Below are positions 24,773 through 33,664 of a stretch of 64,000 nt of DNA, piece by piece. The translations under genes and the position numbers were made by a program. The number at the start of each line of letters is the position of its first letter. Within the stretch, counting starts at the first letter, position 1. The stretch is from Chloroflexota bacterium (GTDB taxonomy: Bacteria; Chloroflexota; UBA6077; FW602-bin22; CADDYW01). The stretch spans positions 1 to 64,000 of the forward strand of contig CADDYW010000007.1 in NCBI GenBank assembly GCA_902810745.1, in the 5' to 3' direction. Under the pieces are notes generated by a model that saw only the letters and a program-made list of their open reading frames with translations, was not told the origin of the DNA and did no database searches.

Positions 24773-25645
24773 ATGACGCTCATCGCCCTGGCTCTGGTCG
24801 TGGCTTCAGCCTTCGCACACGCGACCTGGAACTATCTCGCGAAATCGAGCCGTGATACTCACGCCTTCACCTGGGCGTTCACGAGTGTATCGACCCTCGT
24901 CTACGTGCCGATTGCGGTGATCGTTGCGTGGCGCGACCCTCCGCCACTCGGCGCGCTATCTTTCATCCTCGTCACAGTCGCGCTGCATCTGGCTTACTTC
25001 TGGCTGCTCAACGCGAGCTATGCACGTGCCGATCTTTCGATCGTCTATCCTGTCGCACGGGGAACCGGCGTGATGCTGATTCCTGTTGGCGCCGTTGCGC
25101 TCCTGGGCGAACGCATCTCGCCAGCCGGTGCCGTGTCGATTCTCGTGATCGTGCTCGGCGTTCTCAGCCTCCACTCGCGTGGTCGCGGACGGGATGCCAT
25201 CCAGGAGCTGATCCACTCGATCCAGGAGCCAGGGTCGCAGCTCGCGATCCTCACGGGCGTCATTATCGCGAGCTACAGTCTCTGGGACAAGAATGCTCTC
25301 TCCCACCTTTCTCCTATCCTTTTGGATACCGGCATCTTCGCCGGGCAGGCGCTGGTGAACGCGCCGTATTACCTGTGCTGGCGCCGCCAAGCCGTGCTGC
25401 GAGAGATCACGGAGCGGCCGATCGCGGTCCTTGCCGCGGGCATTCTCTCGCCACTCGCCTACCTGCTGGTGCTGACCGCCCTGACCTTCAGCCGGGTCGC
25501 CTACATCGCGCCGACGCGCGAGATTGGTATCGTCGTCGGAACGCTCCTTGGCGCCCGCACGCTCAAGGAGCCGTATCTCGCGAACCGCCTGGTCGGGTCA
25601 TCGCTCATCGTCGTCGGAATCTTCGGTCTCGCGCTGTCGCCCTGA
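24773..25645 (+). CDS. EamA/DMT-superfamily transporter
   Basis: 290 aa, ten hydrophobic helices in two EamA repeats; the first repeat has AHATWNYLAKSS and ADLSIVYPVARGTG, the second SYSLWDKNALSHL and SRVAYIAPTREIG. Likely exports or takes up a small metabolite across the cytoplasmic membrane. The ATG at 24773 is chosen because it is at the predicted transcription start and begins MTLIALALVVA; an in-frame ATG at 24749 lies upstream of the -10 box. Convergent with the PHP gene. Confidence 0.88.
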   Translation: MTLIALALVVASAFAHATWNYLAKSSRDTHAFTWAFTSVSTLVYVPIAVIVAWRDPPPLGALSFILVTVALHLAYFWLLNASYARADLSIVYPVARGTGVMLIPVGAVALLGERISPAGAVSILVIVLGVLSLHSRGRGRDAIQELIHSIQEPGSQLAILTGVIIASYSLWDKNALSHLSPILLDTGIFAGQALVNAPYYLCWRRQAVLREITERPIAVLAAGILSPLAYLLVLTALTFSRVAYIAPTREIGIVVGTLLGARTLKEPYLANRLVGSSLIVVGIFGLALSP

Positions 25646-25698
25646 GCGATCCTGACTGCATGACGAGGACCTTGGAATCGGGCACCACGGTAAGAATG

Positions 25699-25721
25699 CC
25701 TGCCCCTCGCGAGCCGGCAGG
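25699..25721. terminator. Hairpin between convergent genes
   Basis: CCTGCC at 25699-25704 pairs with GGCAGG at 25716-25721, with an outer ATGCC/GGCAT pair at 25696-25700 and 25726-25730. It separates the convergent transporter and PHP genes; no U tract on either strand. Confidence 0.35.
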
Positions 25722-25729
25722 GCGTGGCA

Positions 25730-26629
25730 TCAGTCCAGCCAGATCGGATTAGTCCAGGCGCGCTTACCCGCGGCGTCGACGACGGTGACGCGGCAGTACG
25801 AGCGGGCGAATGGCGTGATTGGTAGAGTGCACTCGGTGATTCCGTCGCCCGTCTGGTGGGCGGCAGCAGAGCTGCGCCCGGAGACGAAGACCGTACGCGC
25901 CGGTGAGCACACCACGTGAATCTGATCACGCTCGACCGCCACGTCGATGATCTCAGGCCCCTGGCTGGAGTAGAAGTGTCCGGCCTTGATCGCCGCGAGG
26001 AGCGCGTCGGGATCGAGCTCCTCGGCGCGTACCTGCACCCAGGCCGCGCGGTAGTCCATCCGAATCTTGAAGTGGGCATCGTCGGCGGCGTATGCCAGGA
26101 GGCGCGTGCCGCGCGCCAATAGCAGGTCTTCCAGGTACCAGCTATCGCCGCGGTCGTTGTCCTCGGCACAGGTCTGATTGAAGATCTCGACCGCGTGGGC
26201 GGCGTCGAGAGACAGTGCGTCGGCGAGCGTCAGGCTGTACCAGGCCGGATGAGCGATCCCGACGAAGGCTCCCACGGCCGCCGCGCGCCGCGCCAGCTCG
26301 GGGCCGGTCTCGTCCGCGCCGGTCCGGGCGAAGTCGGGAGGCAGCCCGACCGCGAGGATGTGCCAGCGGCCACCAACCTCGATCTGCGGGGCGTGCAGCT
26401 CGGCGCCGAGCAGGGTCGTAAAGGTCGACGTCCGAAATCTCCGCGTATCGGTGATCGGAAAGCCATAGCTCTCCAGAAAGTGATCGGTAATGGCGAGGAA
26501 GTCGTAGCCGTGATCACGATACGCAGCCACGACGTCGGCGGGATCCAGGCCCCCATCCGAGCGTGTCGAATGGGTGTGCAGGTTCCCGCGGTAGAATCGT
26601 CCCGGCTTATTGAACGGCAAGTTTTTCAA
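25730..26629 (-). CDS. PHP-domain metallohydrolase (CehA/McbA-like)
   Basis: 299 aa, a PHP phosphoesterase-type TIM-barrel with metal ligands in GNLHTHSTRSDGG (HxHxxxD), FLAITDHFLES, GAELHAP and GIAHPAWY, plus AYAADDAHFK near residue 190, ending in a beta-sandwich tail. Family members hydrolyse phosphoesters or carbamates. The start is TTG with GAGGAGC 8 nt upstream; no ATG in a better place. Single gene. Confidence 0.85.
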   Translation of the reverse strand: MKNLPFNKPGRFYRGNLHTHSTRSDGGLDPADVVAAYRDHGYDFLAITDHFLESYGFPITDTRRFRTSTFTTLLGAELHAPQIEVGGRWHILAVGLPPDFARTGADETGPELARRAAAVGAFVGIAHPAWYSLTLADALSLDAAHAVEIFNQTCAEDNDRGDSWYLEDLLLARGTRLLAYAADDAHFKIRMDYRAAWVQVRAEELDPDALLAAIKAGHFYSSQGPEIIDVAVERDQIHVVCSPARTVFVSGRSSAAAHQTGDGITECTLPITPFARSYCRVTVVDAAGKRAWTNPIWLD

Positions 26630-26773
26630 GCGGATTGCTCCTCGAGTCGATTGCTCAGGTAGCCCCCTGGTCGCGGACTAATCATAGCAGTCCCGTCAAC
26701 GTACCTGTCTGCTCCGTACCGGGTGTACAATCGTACCGTCGGCGACCGGCCGCTGCAGGAGGCTTGATCCACG

Positions 26774-27637
26774 GTGAAGGTTTCGCTAACCACGGTTGCG
26801 CTCCCACACCTCTCACTCGAGGAGACCGTCGAGTTCGCCACGCGGCTCGGCTACGACGGCATCGAGCTCCGCGTGCGACGCATCCCCTCGCAGGCGATCG
26901 GGCAGCCGTACTCGTTCTGGGGCAACCACAAGAACGACGTCAATCCTGACAACTTCGTCCAGCTAGCTCCACGAATCAGGCGCCTGTGCAGCGATAATGG
27001 ACTCGAGATTCCCGCTCTCGCGAGCAATGCGACGGCGGTCGAGCTGGACGACCTGCGCAAGCTCGCGGAAGGCGCGGCGATCTGCGGGTGCCCTCTCGTC
27101 CGGATCGGGGTGCCGCGTCGCTACGACGGCAGCGTGCCGTATCGAGAGATCTACGCCGAGGCGGTCGACGCATTCGGGAAGGCATTAGAGGCGATCAGAC
27201 CATTTGGCGTGCGGGCGCTGCTCGAGATCCACGGTGGGACGATCGTCGTCAGCGCGGGGCTGGCCTATCGCCTCGTGTCGAACTTCTCGGCCGATGCAAT
27301 CGGCGTGATCTACGACGTGCAGAACATGGTGAAAGAGGGCTACGAGGGTGCTCGGTTGGGCCTTGATCTCCTCGGGCCATACCTGGCGCACGTTCACGTT
27401 GGCGGCCACGGCCCGCAGCCGGGCGAACGCGATGACAATGGCACTCTCCAATGGATCTGGAAGCCCCGCGAGCTCGCGGACGGCCTCCTGAGCGTGCCCA
27501 ATCTGCTGGCCGAGCTCCGCCGTGCTGGCTATGACCGCTTCATCACCGTCGAAGATCTGCGCCCGGACGTCGACGCCGAGGTGAAGTTTCGCACAGCGGT
27601 TGCGTACCTACGGCGATTGGACAGGGAGCAGGGTTGA
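26774..27637 (+). CDS. Sugar phosphate isomerase/epimerase-like (xylose isomerase-like TIM barrel)
   Basis: 287 aa of the AP-endonuclease-2/xylose-isomerase-like barrel: TRLGYDGIELRV, LVRIGVPRRYDG, ALLEIHGGT, VIYDVQNMV, HVHVGGHG and FITVEDLRPD, giving Glu, Asp, His and Glu metal ligands. Probably isomerises or epimerises a keto sugar. The GTG at 26774 follows GCAGGAGGC. The stop overlaps the TTG start of the Rieske gene, so both are one operon. Confidence 0.85.
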   Translation: MKVSLTTVALPHLSLEETVEFATRLGYDGIELRVRRIPSQAIGQPYSFWGNHKNDVNPDNFVQLAPRIRRLCSDNGLEIPALASNATAVELDDLRKLAEGAAICGCPLVRIGVPRRYDGSVPYREIYAEAVDAFGKALEAIRPFGVRALLEIHGGTIVVSAGLAYRLVSNFSADAIGVIYDVQNMVKEGYEGARLGLDLLGPYLAHVHVGGHGPQPGERDDNGTLQWIWKPRELADGLLSVPNLLAELRRAGYDRFITVEDLRPDVDAEVKFRTAVAYLRRLDREQG

Positions 27638-27990
27638 CCGAGTACGTCGTTGGGACCGTGGACGAGCTCCCGGTCGGATCGAAGCGCATCGTCACGGTCG
27701 GAGGCGTCGAGATTGGCGTCTTCAACGTGAAAGGACAGTTCTACGCGCTGCCGAACCATTGCTTCCACCAGGGCGGGCCACTCTGCGAAGGAAACGTCGG
27801 GGCGACGGTCGTGGCGACGAAAGAAAGCGGCTGGAAGCCGGAGTGGGTCCAGGAAGGCGAGGTCGTCGTTTGTCCCTGGCACGGTCTCGAGTTCAACATT
27901 ACGACTGGCCGCTGCCTGGGCCGGCGCCACGCCCGCCTCCGGCGGTATCGGGTCCGGGTGGTCGACGGCCAGGTTCGGGTGAGCGTGTAG
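27634..27990 (+). CDS. Rieske [2Fe-2S] ferredoxin-like protein
   Basis: 118 aa single-domain Rieske protein. Cluster ligands: Cys and His in NHCFHQGGPLC and the second pair in CPWHGLEFN, i.e. CxH and CxxH. Such proteins pass electrons to oxygenases or act as redox partners. TTG 27634 overlaps the previous stop (TTGA) and is preceded by GGAGCAGGG. Pairing with an isomerase-like protein is seen in some sugar-catabolic clusters, but function is not established here. Confidence 0.88.
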   Translation: MTEYVVGTVDELPVGSKRIVTVGGVEIGVFNVKGQFYALPNHCFHQGGPLCEGNVGATVVATKESGWKPEWVQEGEVVVCPWHGLEFNITTGRCLGRRHARLRRYRVRVVDGQVRVSV

Positions 27991-28341
27991 CGACACGGGG
28001 CATCACCGCGGAGTACTTGGAAAATCTACCTGCTCGTGGTAAAAGCGCCTGCGTGGCTGCCCTTCGCCCAGCCTGAGCCTCATCCAATCGTCTACGACGA
28101 CTACCTGACGCGTGGGTTCACGCCATCTGTCGTGGGCCCCTGCTCCCCGAAAGGTAGATCCGCAGCGGTGGACGTCCCGATCGGCCCGCCAGTATCCAGC
28201 CTCGAGCGCGTTTGATGGCTGGCACCGATTCAGTGTGTTCACATTGCGTTTACATACCGTCTGTATCGTCAGACATGACCAATGAGGCGTCTCGAGACGC
28301 TCCTTTGTCCCGAGGTCGCCAGAGGGAGACGTGAAAACGCT

Positions 28342-30261
28342 ATGATGGACCACTCGCGCGAGCGCCGACGAGCGAACCTGACCGGCGCTCTAGAGAATGA
28401 CCCGCCCTTGGCGATCAGCGGAGTCGACTGGCGACGACTGATTGCATACCTCAAGCCATATCGAGGGCGGCTGGCGCTGGCAATTCTGGCGCTGTTGATC
28501 TCGAGCGGTGCTGGCCTGGTGTTCCCGCTGGTGATCGTGCGCCTGCTCGACTCGGTCACGCGATCCGGGCAGTTTGGCCAGCTCAACACCCTGACCCTTA
28601 CTCTACTCGGCATTTTCGCATTTCAGGCAGTTTTTTCTGGCGTGCAGACGTACCTGCTCGCCCGCATCGGAACGGGTATTGTCTTCGATCTGCGCACCAC
28701 GCTGTACCAGCAGCTTCAGCGCCTTTCACTCGACTTCTACGCCAGGCGGCGAGTTGGAGACGTCGTCTCATGCCTGACCAGCGACGTGACTCAGATCCGT
28801 ACGATGCTGACGACCAACCTGACCTCGCTTCTGAGCCAGTTGCTCATCTTGATCGGTTCGATTGGGATTCTCCTGTCGATGAGCGCCAGCCTGACTATCT
28901 TCATTCTCGCGTTGGCGCCGATCCTGCTCGTGATCGCGCTCGTCTTTGGACGGAAGGTGCAGGGAGCGAGCCGGCAGGTCCAGGACCAGCTAGCGATCGA
29001 GACAACCGTGGCCGAGGAAGGGCTGCAGGGTATCCGGGTCGTCAAGAGCTTTGGACGCGAGGAATACGAGACGCGTCGGTTCACTGGCGCGGCGATGAAG
29101 AGCTTTCGAGCTTCCCTGCGCGTGTCGGCCTATCACTCCGTATTCATGGCAGTGATGACGTTTCTGGGTTTCGGGTCGATCGCCGCCATCATGTGGTACG
29201 GAGGGCGAGAGGTCATTGCCGGGCGGCTGAGCCTGGCCATGATCACCGGTTTCATAATGTACGGTATCTCGATCGCCGCGAGCCTGGGTGGGCTGTCCGG
29301 ACTTTACGCGCAGGTCAGAGCGGCGATCGGCGGAGTCGAGCGCGTCTTCGAGATCCTCGACAGCCACCCAAGCGTGCAAGACGCACCCGATGCCGTCGAC
29401 CTGCCGACCGTTCGTGGGCAGATTTCCTTCAAGGAAGTGTCGTTTCATTACGATCCTGGCGTTCCGGCGCTGCGAGACGTCTCTCTGGAGATTCAGGCCG
29501 GCGAAATCCTGGCGCTGGTCGGTCCAAGTGGCGCGGGCAAGAGCACCATGGTGAATCTCATCTCTCGCTTTTACGATCCGACGGCCGGTTCGATCTTGAT
29601 CGACGGACAGGACCTCCGCTCAGTGACGCAGCACAGCCTGCGAGACCAGATCGCGATCGTTCCTCAGGAGACGATTCTCTTCGGTGGAACTATCCGCGAA
29701 AACATTCAGTACGGAAGGCTGAATGCGACGGAGGAGGAGATCGTCGCCGCGGCTCGTGCTGCGAACGCCCACGAGTTCATCCTGGCGTTGCCCCGGCAAT
29801 ATGATACGCTGGTAGGCGAGCGTGGCACGAATCTGAGCGGGGGCCAACGCCAGCGCATCGCGATCGCGCGCGCCATCTTGAAGGACCCGCGGATTCTCTT
29901 GCTCGACGAGGCGACGAGCGCTCTGGACAGCGAGTCGGAGCGATTGGTGCAGGAGGCGCTCGAGGCGCTGATGAAAAACCGGACGACTGTCATCATCGCG
30001 CACCGCTTGAGCACGATCAAAGTGGCCCACCGTATCGCCGTTCTGGAAGGCGGGCGCATCGTCGAGCTGGGGACGCACGATGATCTCATGGCGCGGAACG
30101 GTCTCTACGCGCGCCTGTACGCCATGCAGTTCCATGAAGCAGACGAAGGGCCAGCCGTGAGGCATCCGACGTCACGCGTGGAGACCGTCCAACGTCATCA
30201 CGAGGATACGCCGGGCGGCGCCCAGCCCGGCCTGCTGAACGTCGTTGTGAGCCGTGGCTAG
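28342..30261 (+). CDS. ABC exporter half-transporter (MsbA/LmrA-like)
   Basis: About 639 aa: six-helix membrane domain (residues ~30-320) fused to an ATPase domain. Walker A is VGPSGAGKST, signature LSGGQRQRIAIARAILKDP, Walker B ILLLDEATSALD and the H loop IIAHRLST. It forms a homodimer or heterodimer to export lipid or drug. The ATG at 28342 has GGGAGACG upstream; an in-frame start at 28282 is less likely. It is followed by a response regulator and histidine kinase in the same direction, probably regulating it. The 350 bases upstream (27991-28341) show no gene. Confidence 0.93.
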   Translation: MMDHSRERRRANLTGALENDPPLAISGVDWRRLIAYLKPYRGRLALAILALLISSGAGLVFPLVIVRLLDSVTRSGQFGQLNTLTLTLLGIFAFQAVFSGVQTYLLARIGTGIVFDLRTTLYQQLQRLSLDFYARRRVGDVVSCLTSDVTQIRTMLTTNLTSLLSQLLILIGSIGILLSMSASLTIFILALAPILLVIALVFGRKVQGASRQVQDQLAIETTVAEEGLQGIRVVKSFGREEYETRRFTGAAMKSFRASLRVSAYHSVFMAVMTFLGFGSIAAIMWYGGREVIAGRLSLAMITGFIMYGISIAASLGGLSGLYAQVRAAIGGVERVFEILDSHPSVQDAPDAVDLPTVRGQISFKEVSFHYDPGVPALRDVSLEIQAGEILALVGPSGAGKSTMVNLISRFYDPTAGSILIDGQDLRSVTQHSLRDQIAIVPQETILFGGTIRENIQYGRLNATEEEIVAAARAANAHEFILALPRQYDTLVGERGTNLSGGQRQRIAIARAILKDPRILLLDEATSALDSESERLVQEALEALMKNRTTVIIAHRLSTIKVAHRIAVLEGGRIVELGTHDDLMARNGLYARLYAMQFHEADEGPAVRHPTSRVETVQRHHEDTPGGAQPGLLNVVVSRG

Positions 30262-30284
30262 GTTGGGCTTCAGAGGGAGTTCGA

Positions 30285-30959
30285 ATGAGCAAGATTCTCA
30301 TCGTCGACGATGACCCCCACATTCGAGAACTGGTCCGAAGGTTTCTCCGAAACGACGGCTTCGACGTTTACGAAGCTGCCGACGGGCTCCAGGCGCTCGA
30401 CGTTCTCGAATCGATCAAGGCGGATCTGATCATCGTCGACGTCATGATGCCGAACCTGGACGGCTGGGAGCTTTGTCGTCGCCTGCGAGAGCAGGGCGAC
30501 GTACCCGTGCTGTTCCTCACCGCGAAAGGCGAAACCAGCGACCGAATCAAGGGCTTCCAGCTTGGGAGCGACGACTACGTGGTCAAGCCGTTCGAGCCGC
30601 TCGAGCTGGTCGCGAGGATCAGGGCTCTCTTGCGGCGCTATCGCATTGCAACTTCTCAGTCAGTTCAGCTCGGCGAATTGCACATGGATCGCAAGACCTA
30701 CGAAGTTACCGTGCACGGCGAGCCCGTGACCATGCCGCCGAAGGAGTTCGATCTCTTGTTCAAGCTGGCCGGCTCGCCGGGCAGAACCTACTCGCGGGAT
30801 CAGCTGATCGAAGACATCTGGGGCTGTGACTTCGAAGGGAACGAGCGGACCCTGGACGTACACATCAATCGACTGCGCGAGCGATTTCCCGAGCAACAGC
30901 ACTCCTTCCGAATCCGTACCATTCGCGGACTTGGCTACCGAATCGAGTTGCGCCAATGA
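30285..30959 (+). CDS. OmpR/PhoB-family response regulator
   Basis: 224 aa. Receiver domain with the acidic pocket IVDDD near the N-terminus, phospho-acceptor Asp in VDVMMPN (about residue 52) and Lys in FLTAKGE; winged-helix trans_reg_C domain from about residue 130 with MPPKEFDLLFKLA and TLDVHINRLRERF, IRTIRGLGYRIE. ATG overlaps nothing upstream but has GAGGGAGTTCG before it. The stop overlaps the kinase ATG (ATGA). Confidence 0.96.
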   Translation: MSKILIVDDDPHIRELVRRFLRNDGFDVYEAADGLQALDVLESIKADLIIVDVMMPNLDGWELCRRLREQGDVPVLFLTAKGETSDRIKGFQLGSDDYVVKPFEPLELVARIRALLRRYRIATSQSVQLGELHMDRKTYEVTVHGEPVTMPPKEFDLLFKLAGSPGRTYSRDQLIEDIWGCDFEGNERTLDVHINRLRERFPEQQHSFRIRTIRGLGYRIELRQ

Positions 30960-32047
30960 AACGTCCGAACGGTCTCAGGATCGCTGGAGGGTTCGCGGTG
31001 GTGCTGCTATCATTTGCTGCCGTCTTCACTGCGACGTTTTTCCTGACCGCTTTCGGCTATCGATTGATTGGCCTCTATCCCCCGGCGTATCTTGCCCAGA
31101 TGATCACCTCGTTGCTTGGCCTGATCTTCGGCGGTTTGATCGTGTCCGCGGTCTCCGCTCGATTCCTCCCAAGGTTTCAGGCTCAGCAGGCAGGATTCAT
31201 CAGGCCGATCATCGAGGCGATGGAGAGAATCTCGCGAGGGGATTTCGACGTTCGATTGGATGACGACTTCCCGGGTCGGGAAGCGGAGCTATTGGGTGAC
31301 GTGGTCAAGAGTGTCAACAAGATGGCACTCGAATTGGGCCGCCTGGAGCAGATGCGGCAAGAGTTCATCTCTGACGTCTCTCACGAGATCCAGTCGCCGC
31401 TCACCTCGATCCGAGGCTTTGCCCAGGCGCTCCACGACGATGGCCTTCTACCGGAGGAACGCCACCACTTCTTGACCATCATCGAGACCGAAAGCACGCG
31501 GCTCTCTCGTTTGACGGACAACCTGCTTCGGCTTGCCTCTCTGGACGCCGAGCAGGTCAAGTTCGCGCCGAAGCCCTACCGACTGGACCGGCAAATCAGA
31601 GACCTCATTCTCGCGGCCGAGCCTCAATGGTCCGGGAAGGGAATCGACCTCGACGTCTCGCTCGCCGACGTGACCATTACCGCGGACGAAGACCTGCTGA
31701 GCCAGGTGTGGAGCAATCTCATCCATAATGCCATAAAGTTCACGCCGGATGGCGGCAGCATCCGCATCAGCCTGCGGCGTCGCGATGACGCGATCGAGTT
31801 CTGCATCGCCGATACTGGCATCGGGATTCCGGAGGAAGATCAGGCGCGAATTTTCGAGCGCTTTTACAAAGTCGACCGATCGCGCGAGCGATCCAAGGAG
31901 GGGAGCGGATTGGGACTCTCGATCGCGAGGAAAATCGTCCAGCTGCATCGAGGTACGATTCGCCTGCAGAGCAAGGCTGGAAGTGGCACCACCTTTATCG
32001 TCTCGCTTCCGCTCAAGCCCCAGCCTGCCGAACCAGCCGGGCAGTAG
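30956..32047 (+). CDS. Sensor histidine kinase, HAMP-HisKA-HATPase
   Basis: 363 aa with two membrane helices (FAVVLLSFAAVFTATFFL and SLLGLIFGGLIVSAV), HAMP linker, dimerisation helix with phospho-His 143 in SDVSHEIQSPL, and a complete ATPase (NLIHNAIKFTPDGGSI, DTGIGIPEED, GSGLGLSIARKI). Partner of the response regulator just upstream. The short extracytoplasmic loop (~15 residues) suggests membrane-stress rather than soluble ligand sensing, resembling CssS/BceS-type intramembrane sensors; with the ABC exporter next door an envelope-stress or antimicrobial response is plausible but inferred. Confidence 0.95.
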   Translation: MKRPNGLRIAGGFAVVLLSFAAVFTATFFLTAFGYRLIGLYPPAYLAQMITSLLGLIFGGLIVSAVSARFLPRFQAQQAGFIRPIIEAMERISRGDFDVRLDDDFPGREAELLGDVVKSVNKMALELGRLEQMRQEFISDVSHEIQSPLTSIRGFAQALHDDGLLPEERHHFLTIIETESTRLSRLTDNLLRLASLDAEQVKFAPKPYRLDRQIRDLILAAEPQWSGKGIDLDVSLADVTITADEDLLSQVWSNLIHNAIKFTPDGGSIRISLRRRDDAIEFCIADTGIGIPEEDQARIFERFYKVDRSRERSKEGSGLGLSIARKIVQLHRGTIRLQSKAGSGTTFIVSLPLKPQPAEPAGQ

Positions 32048-32064
32048 GCGCCATCATCTGTGGA

Positions 32065-32313
32065 ATGGTTAGAAAACGCTACTTCGTCAAGTGTTCGGCC
32101 TGTGATCGGGTGTTCTGGCTCGACGCGGTACGGGCGCCAGTCCCCGAGCACGGGCCATGGAATCGTCGTCTGCAGCAGGAGCCTCCAGCAGGCCGTAGCT
32201 GCCGGGGCGCGGGGCGGCCGGGGCACTGGATTGGCGTAGACGTCGACGACGATCCGATCAGTCCGCCCGCTAGCCGGCCACGCCCGACCTGCGATACTTC
32301 GCCGGAACCTTGA
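32065..32313 (+). CDS. Possible small cysteine-containing protein
   Basis: 82 aa starting ATG 32065, 18 bp after the kinase stop. FVKCSACDRVFWLDAVR has a CxxC that looks like half a zinc ribbon, and VPEHGPW and GHWIG resemble small zinc-binding leader proteins, with a further Cys between. The last 40 bases overlap the convergent amidohydrolase. No full ribosome site. Could be a chance frame; the CxxC and its position favour a real small gene. Confidence 0.35.
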   Translation: MVRKRYFVKCSACDRVFWLDAVRAPVPEHGPWNRRLQQEPPAGRSCRGAGRPGHWIGVDVDDDPISPPASRPRPTCDTSPEP

Positions 32314-33430
32314 TCCTCGGGAAGACCTTCAGCGCGTTCAGCCCCATGATCTTCCGCTTGACCTCGTCGGGCAGCGGTAGCTCGAAGGCTACCCGGGGGT
32401 GATCGAAGTCGTGGTGCGGCCAGTCGGAGGCGAACAGCGTACGGTCCTCGCCGTCGTAGATGCGGATGAGGTCGACCAGATCCTGGCCACGCGGCGGCTC
32501 TTCGATCGGCTGCGTGGCGAAGTACATCGTGTCGATCCAGCGGCTCGGCAGGTCGTCGTAGAAAGGCCAGACGCGGCGCTGCTCGGTGAACTCCTTGTCC
32601 AGCCGCAGGCGCAGGAACGGCACCCAGGTCAGGCCCGCTTCGGTGAAAAGGATCCGCAGCTTTGGGAACCGCACCGGCACGCCGTTCTCGATGAAGCTCA
32701 TGAGATTCGACATCATCGCGAAGACGTGAGAGGCGGTGTGGGCCGTGGGCGCGGTGGTGAACTGCTCGACGTTGAACGGGAAGCCCCAGGAGCTACCGGA
32801 GACGGAGTGGAGAGCGACCGGAAGATCGAGATCCTGGGCAAGCTCGAAGATCTTGTAGTAGCGGCGATGTCCCCAGAGTGGATACACCTGGCAGGTGGGA
32901 AGAAACACGGCGACGAACCGCGGGTGGCCGGCCCAGCGCTGAATCTCTCGCACCGCCTCGGCCGGGTCCTGGTGAATCGCGATGATCACGCCGTAGAGAT
33001 CGTTGTCCTCGGCGACCCACTTCTCGGCGATCCAGCGGTGGTAGGCACGGGCAAGAGCAGCGGCATAATCCGGATTGGGAATCGCGGCGATCTTGAGGAA
33101 GAAGTCAGGGAAGATCACCGCCGCGTCGATCGAGAAGGCATCCAGCTCGCTCCGCATCTGGTCCGCGGTCCAGACGATCTCCTCGCGCGCGCCCCGCAGG
33201 TTTGGCAGGACCGCGCCTGGCAGCGGACCACCGCCGCCGGGGGCGTAGCCCGGTACGTCAAGGTAGCGGCGCGGGATCTTGGCCGCGTTCTCCACCGCCC
33301 GACGCCAGGATGGATCGGTATAAGGCGCGAGCTCGTTCGGCGTCTCGTGGGCGTGGACGTCGGCGTCGACGACGAAGACGTCATTCAACGTCAGGGGGCC
33401 TGCAGGCAGCGACGAGGTCTCGATTGCCAT
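32270..33430 (-). CDS. Amidohydrolase (ACMSD-like metal-dependent hydrolase), paralogue A
   Basis: 386 aa, amidohydrolase_2 barrel. The first strand carries DADVHAHE (HxH-type metal ligand), then AVIFPDFF, VAVFLPTCQVYPLWG, PVALHSVSG, a FPKLRILFTEAGLTWVPF loop, and ASDWPHHDF, the C-terminal Asp metal ligand. Related enzymes decarboxylate or hydrolyse aromatic acids (ACMSD, gamma-resorcylate decarboxylase). ATG 33430 has CGGAGGAACG before it. It diverges from the related protein at 33665. Confidence 0.9.
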   Translation of the reverse strand: MAIETSSLPAGPLTLNDVFVVDADVHAHETPNELAPYTDPSWRRAVENAAKIPRRYLDVPGYAPGGGGPLPGAVLPNLRGAREEIVWTADQMRSELDAFSIDAAVIFPDFFLKIAAIPNPDYAAALARAYHRWIAEKWVAEDNDLYGVIIAIHQDPAEAVREIQRWAGHPRFVAVFLPTCQVYPLWGHRRYYKIFELAQDLDLPVALHSVSGSSWGFPFNVEQFTTAPTAHTASHVFAMMSNLMSFIENGVPVRFPKLRILFTEAGLTWVPFLRLRLDKEFTEQRRVWPFYDDLPSRWIDTMYFATQPIEEPPRGQDLVDLIRIYDGEDRTLFASDWPHHDFDHPRVAFELPLPDEVKRKIMGLNALKVFPRIKVPAKYRRSGVAG

Positions 33431-33664
33431 GAACCGTTCCTCCGACCGTGCTGGTGCGATGGCAGAAAGCCCTGGCTCGCCGGGCTCCCGCGGCTATTAT
33501 CGCACCGGGTCTGGGCGGCTCGCAAACGGCCACACAGCACGGCAATCGGCGGCGCGGCCGGGGCGTTGCGATGACAACGACATCGCGCTACGCTTGATCG
33601 TCAGTCGGGACGACGCCTGCCGGCCGAGCCCGCCGTCGCCCCATCCTTCGCGGAGGACTTTGTC

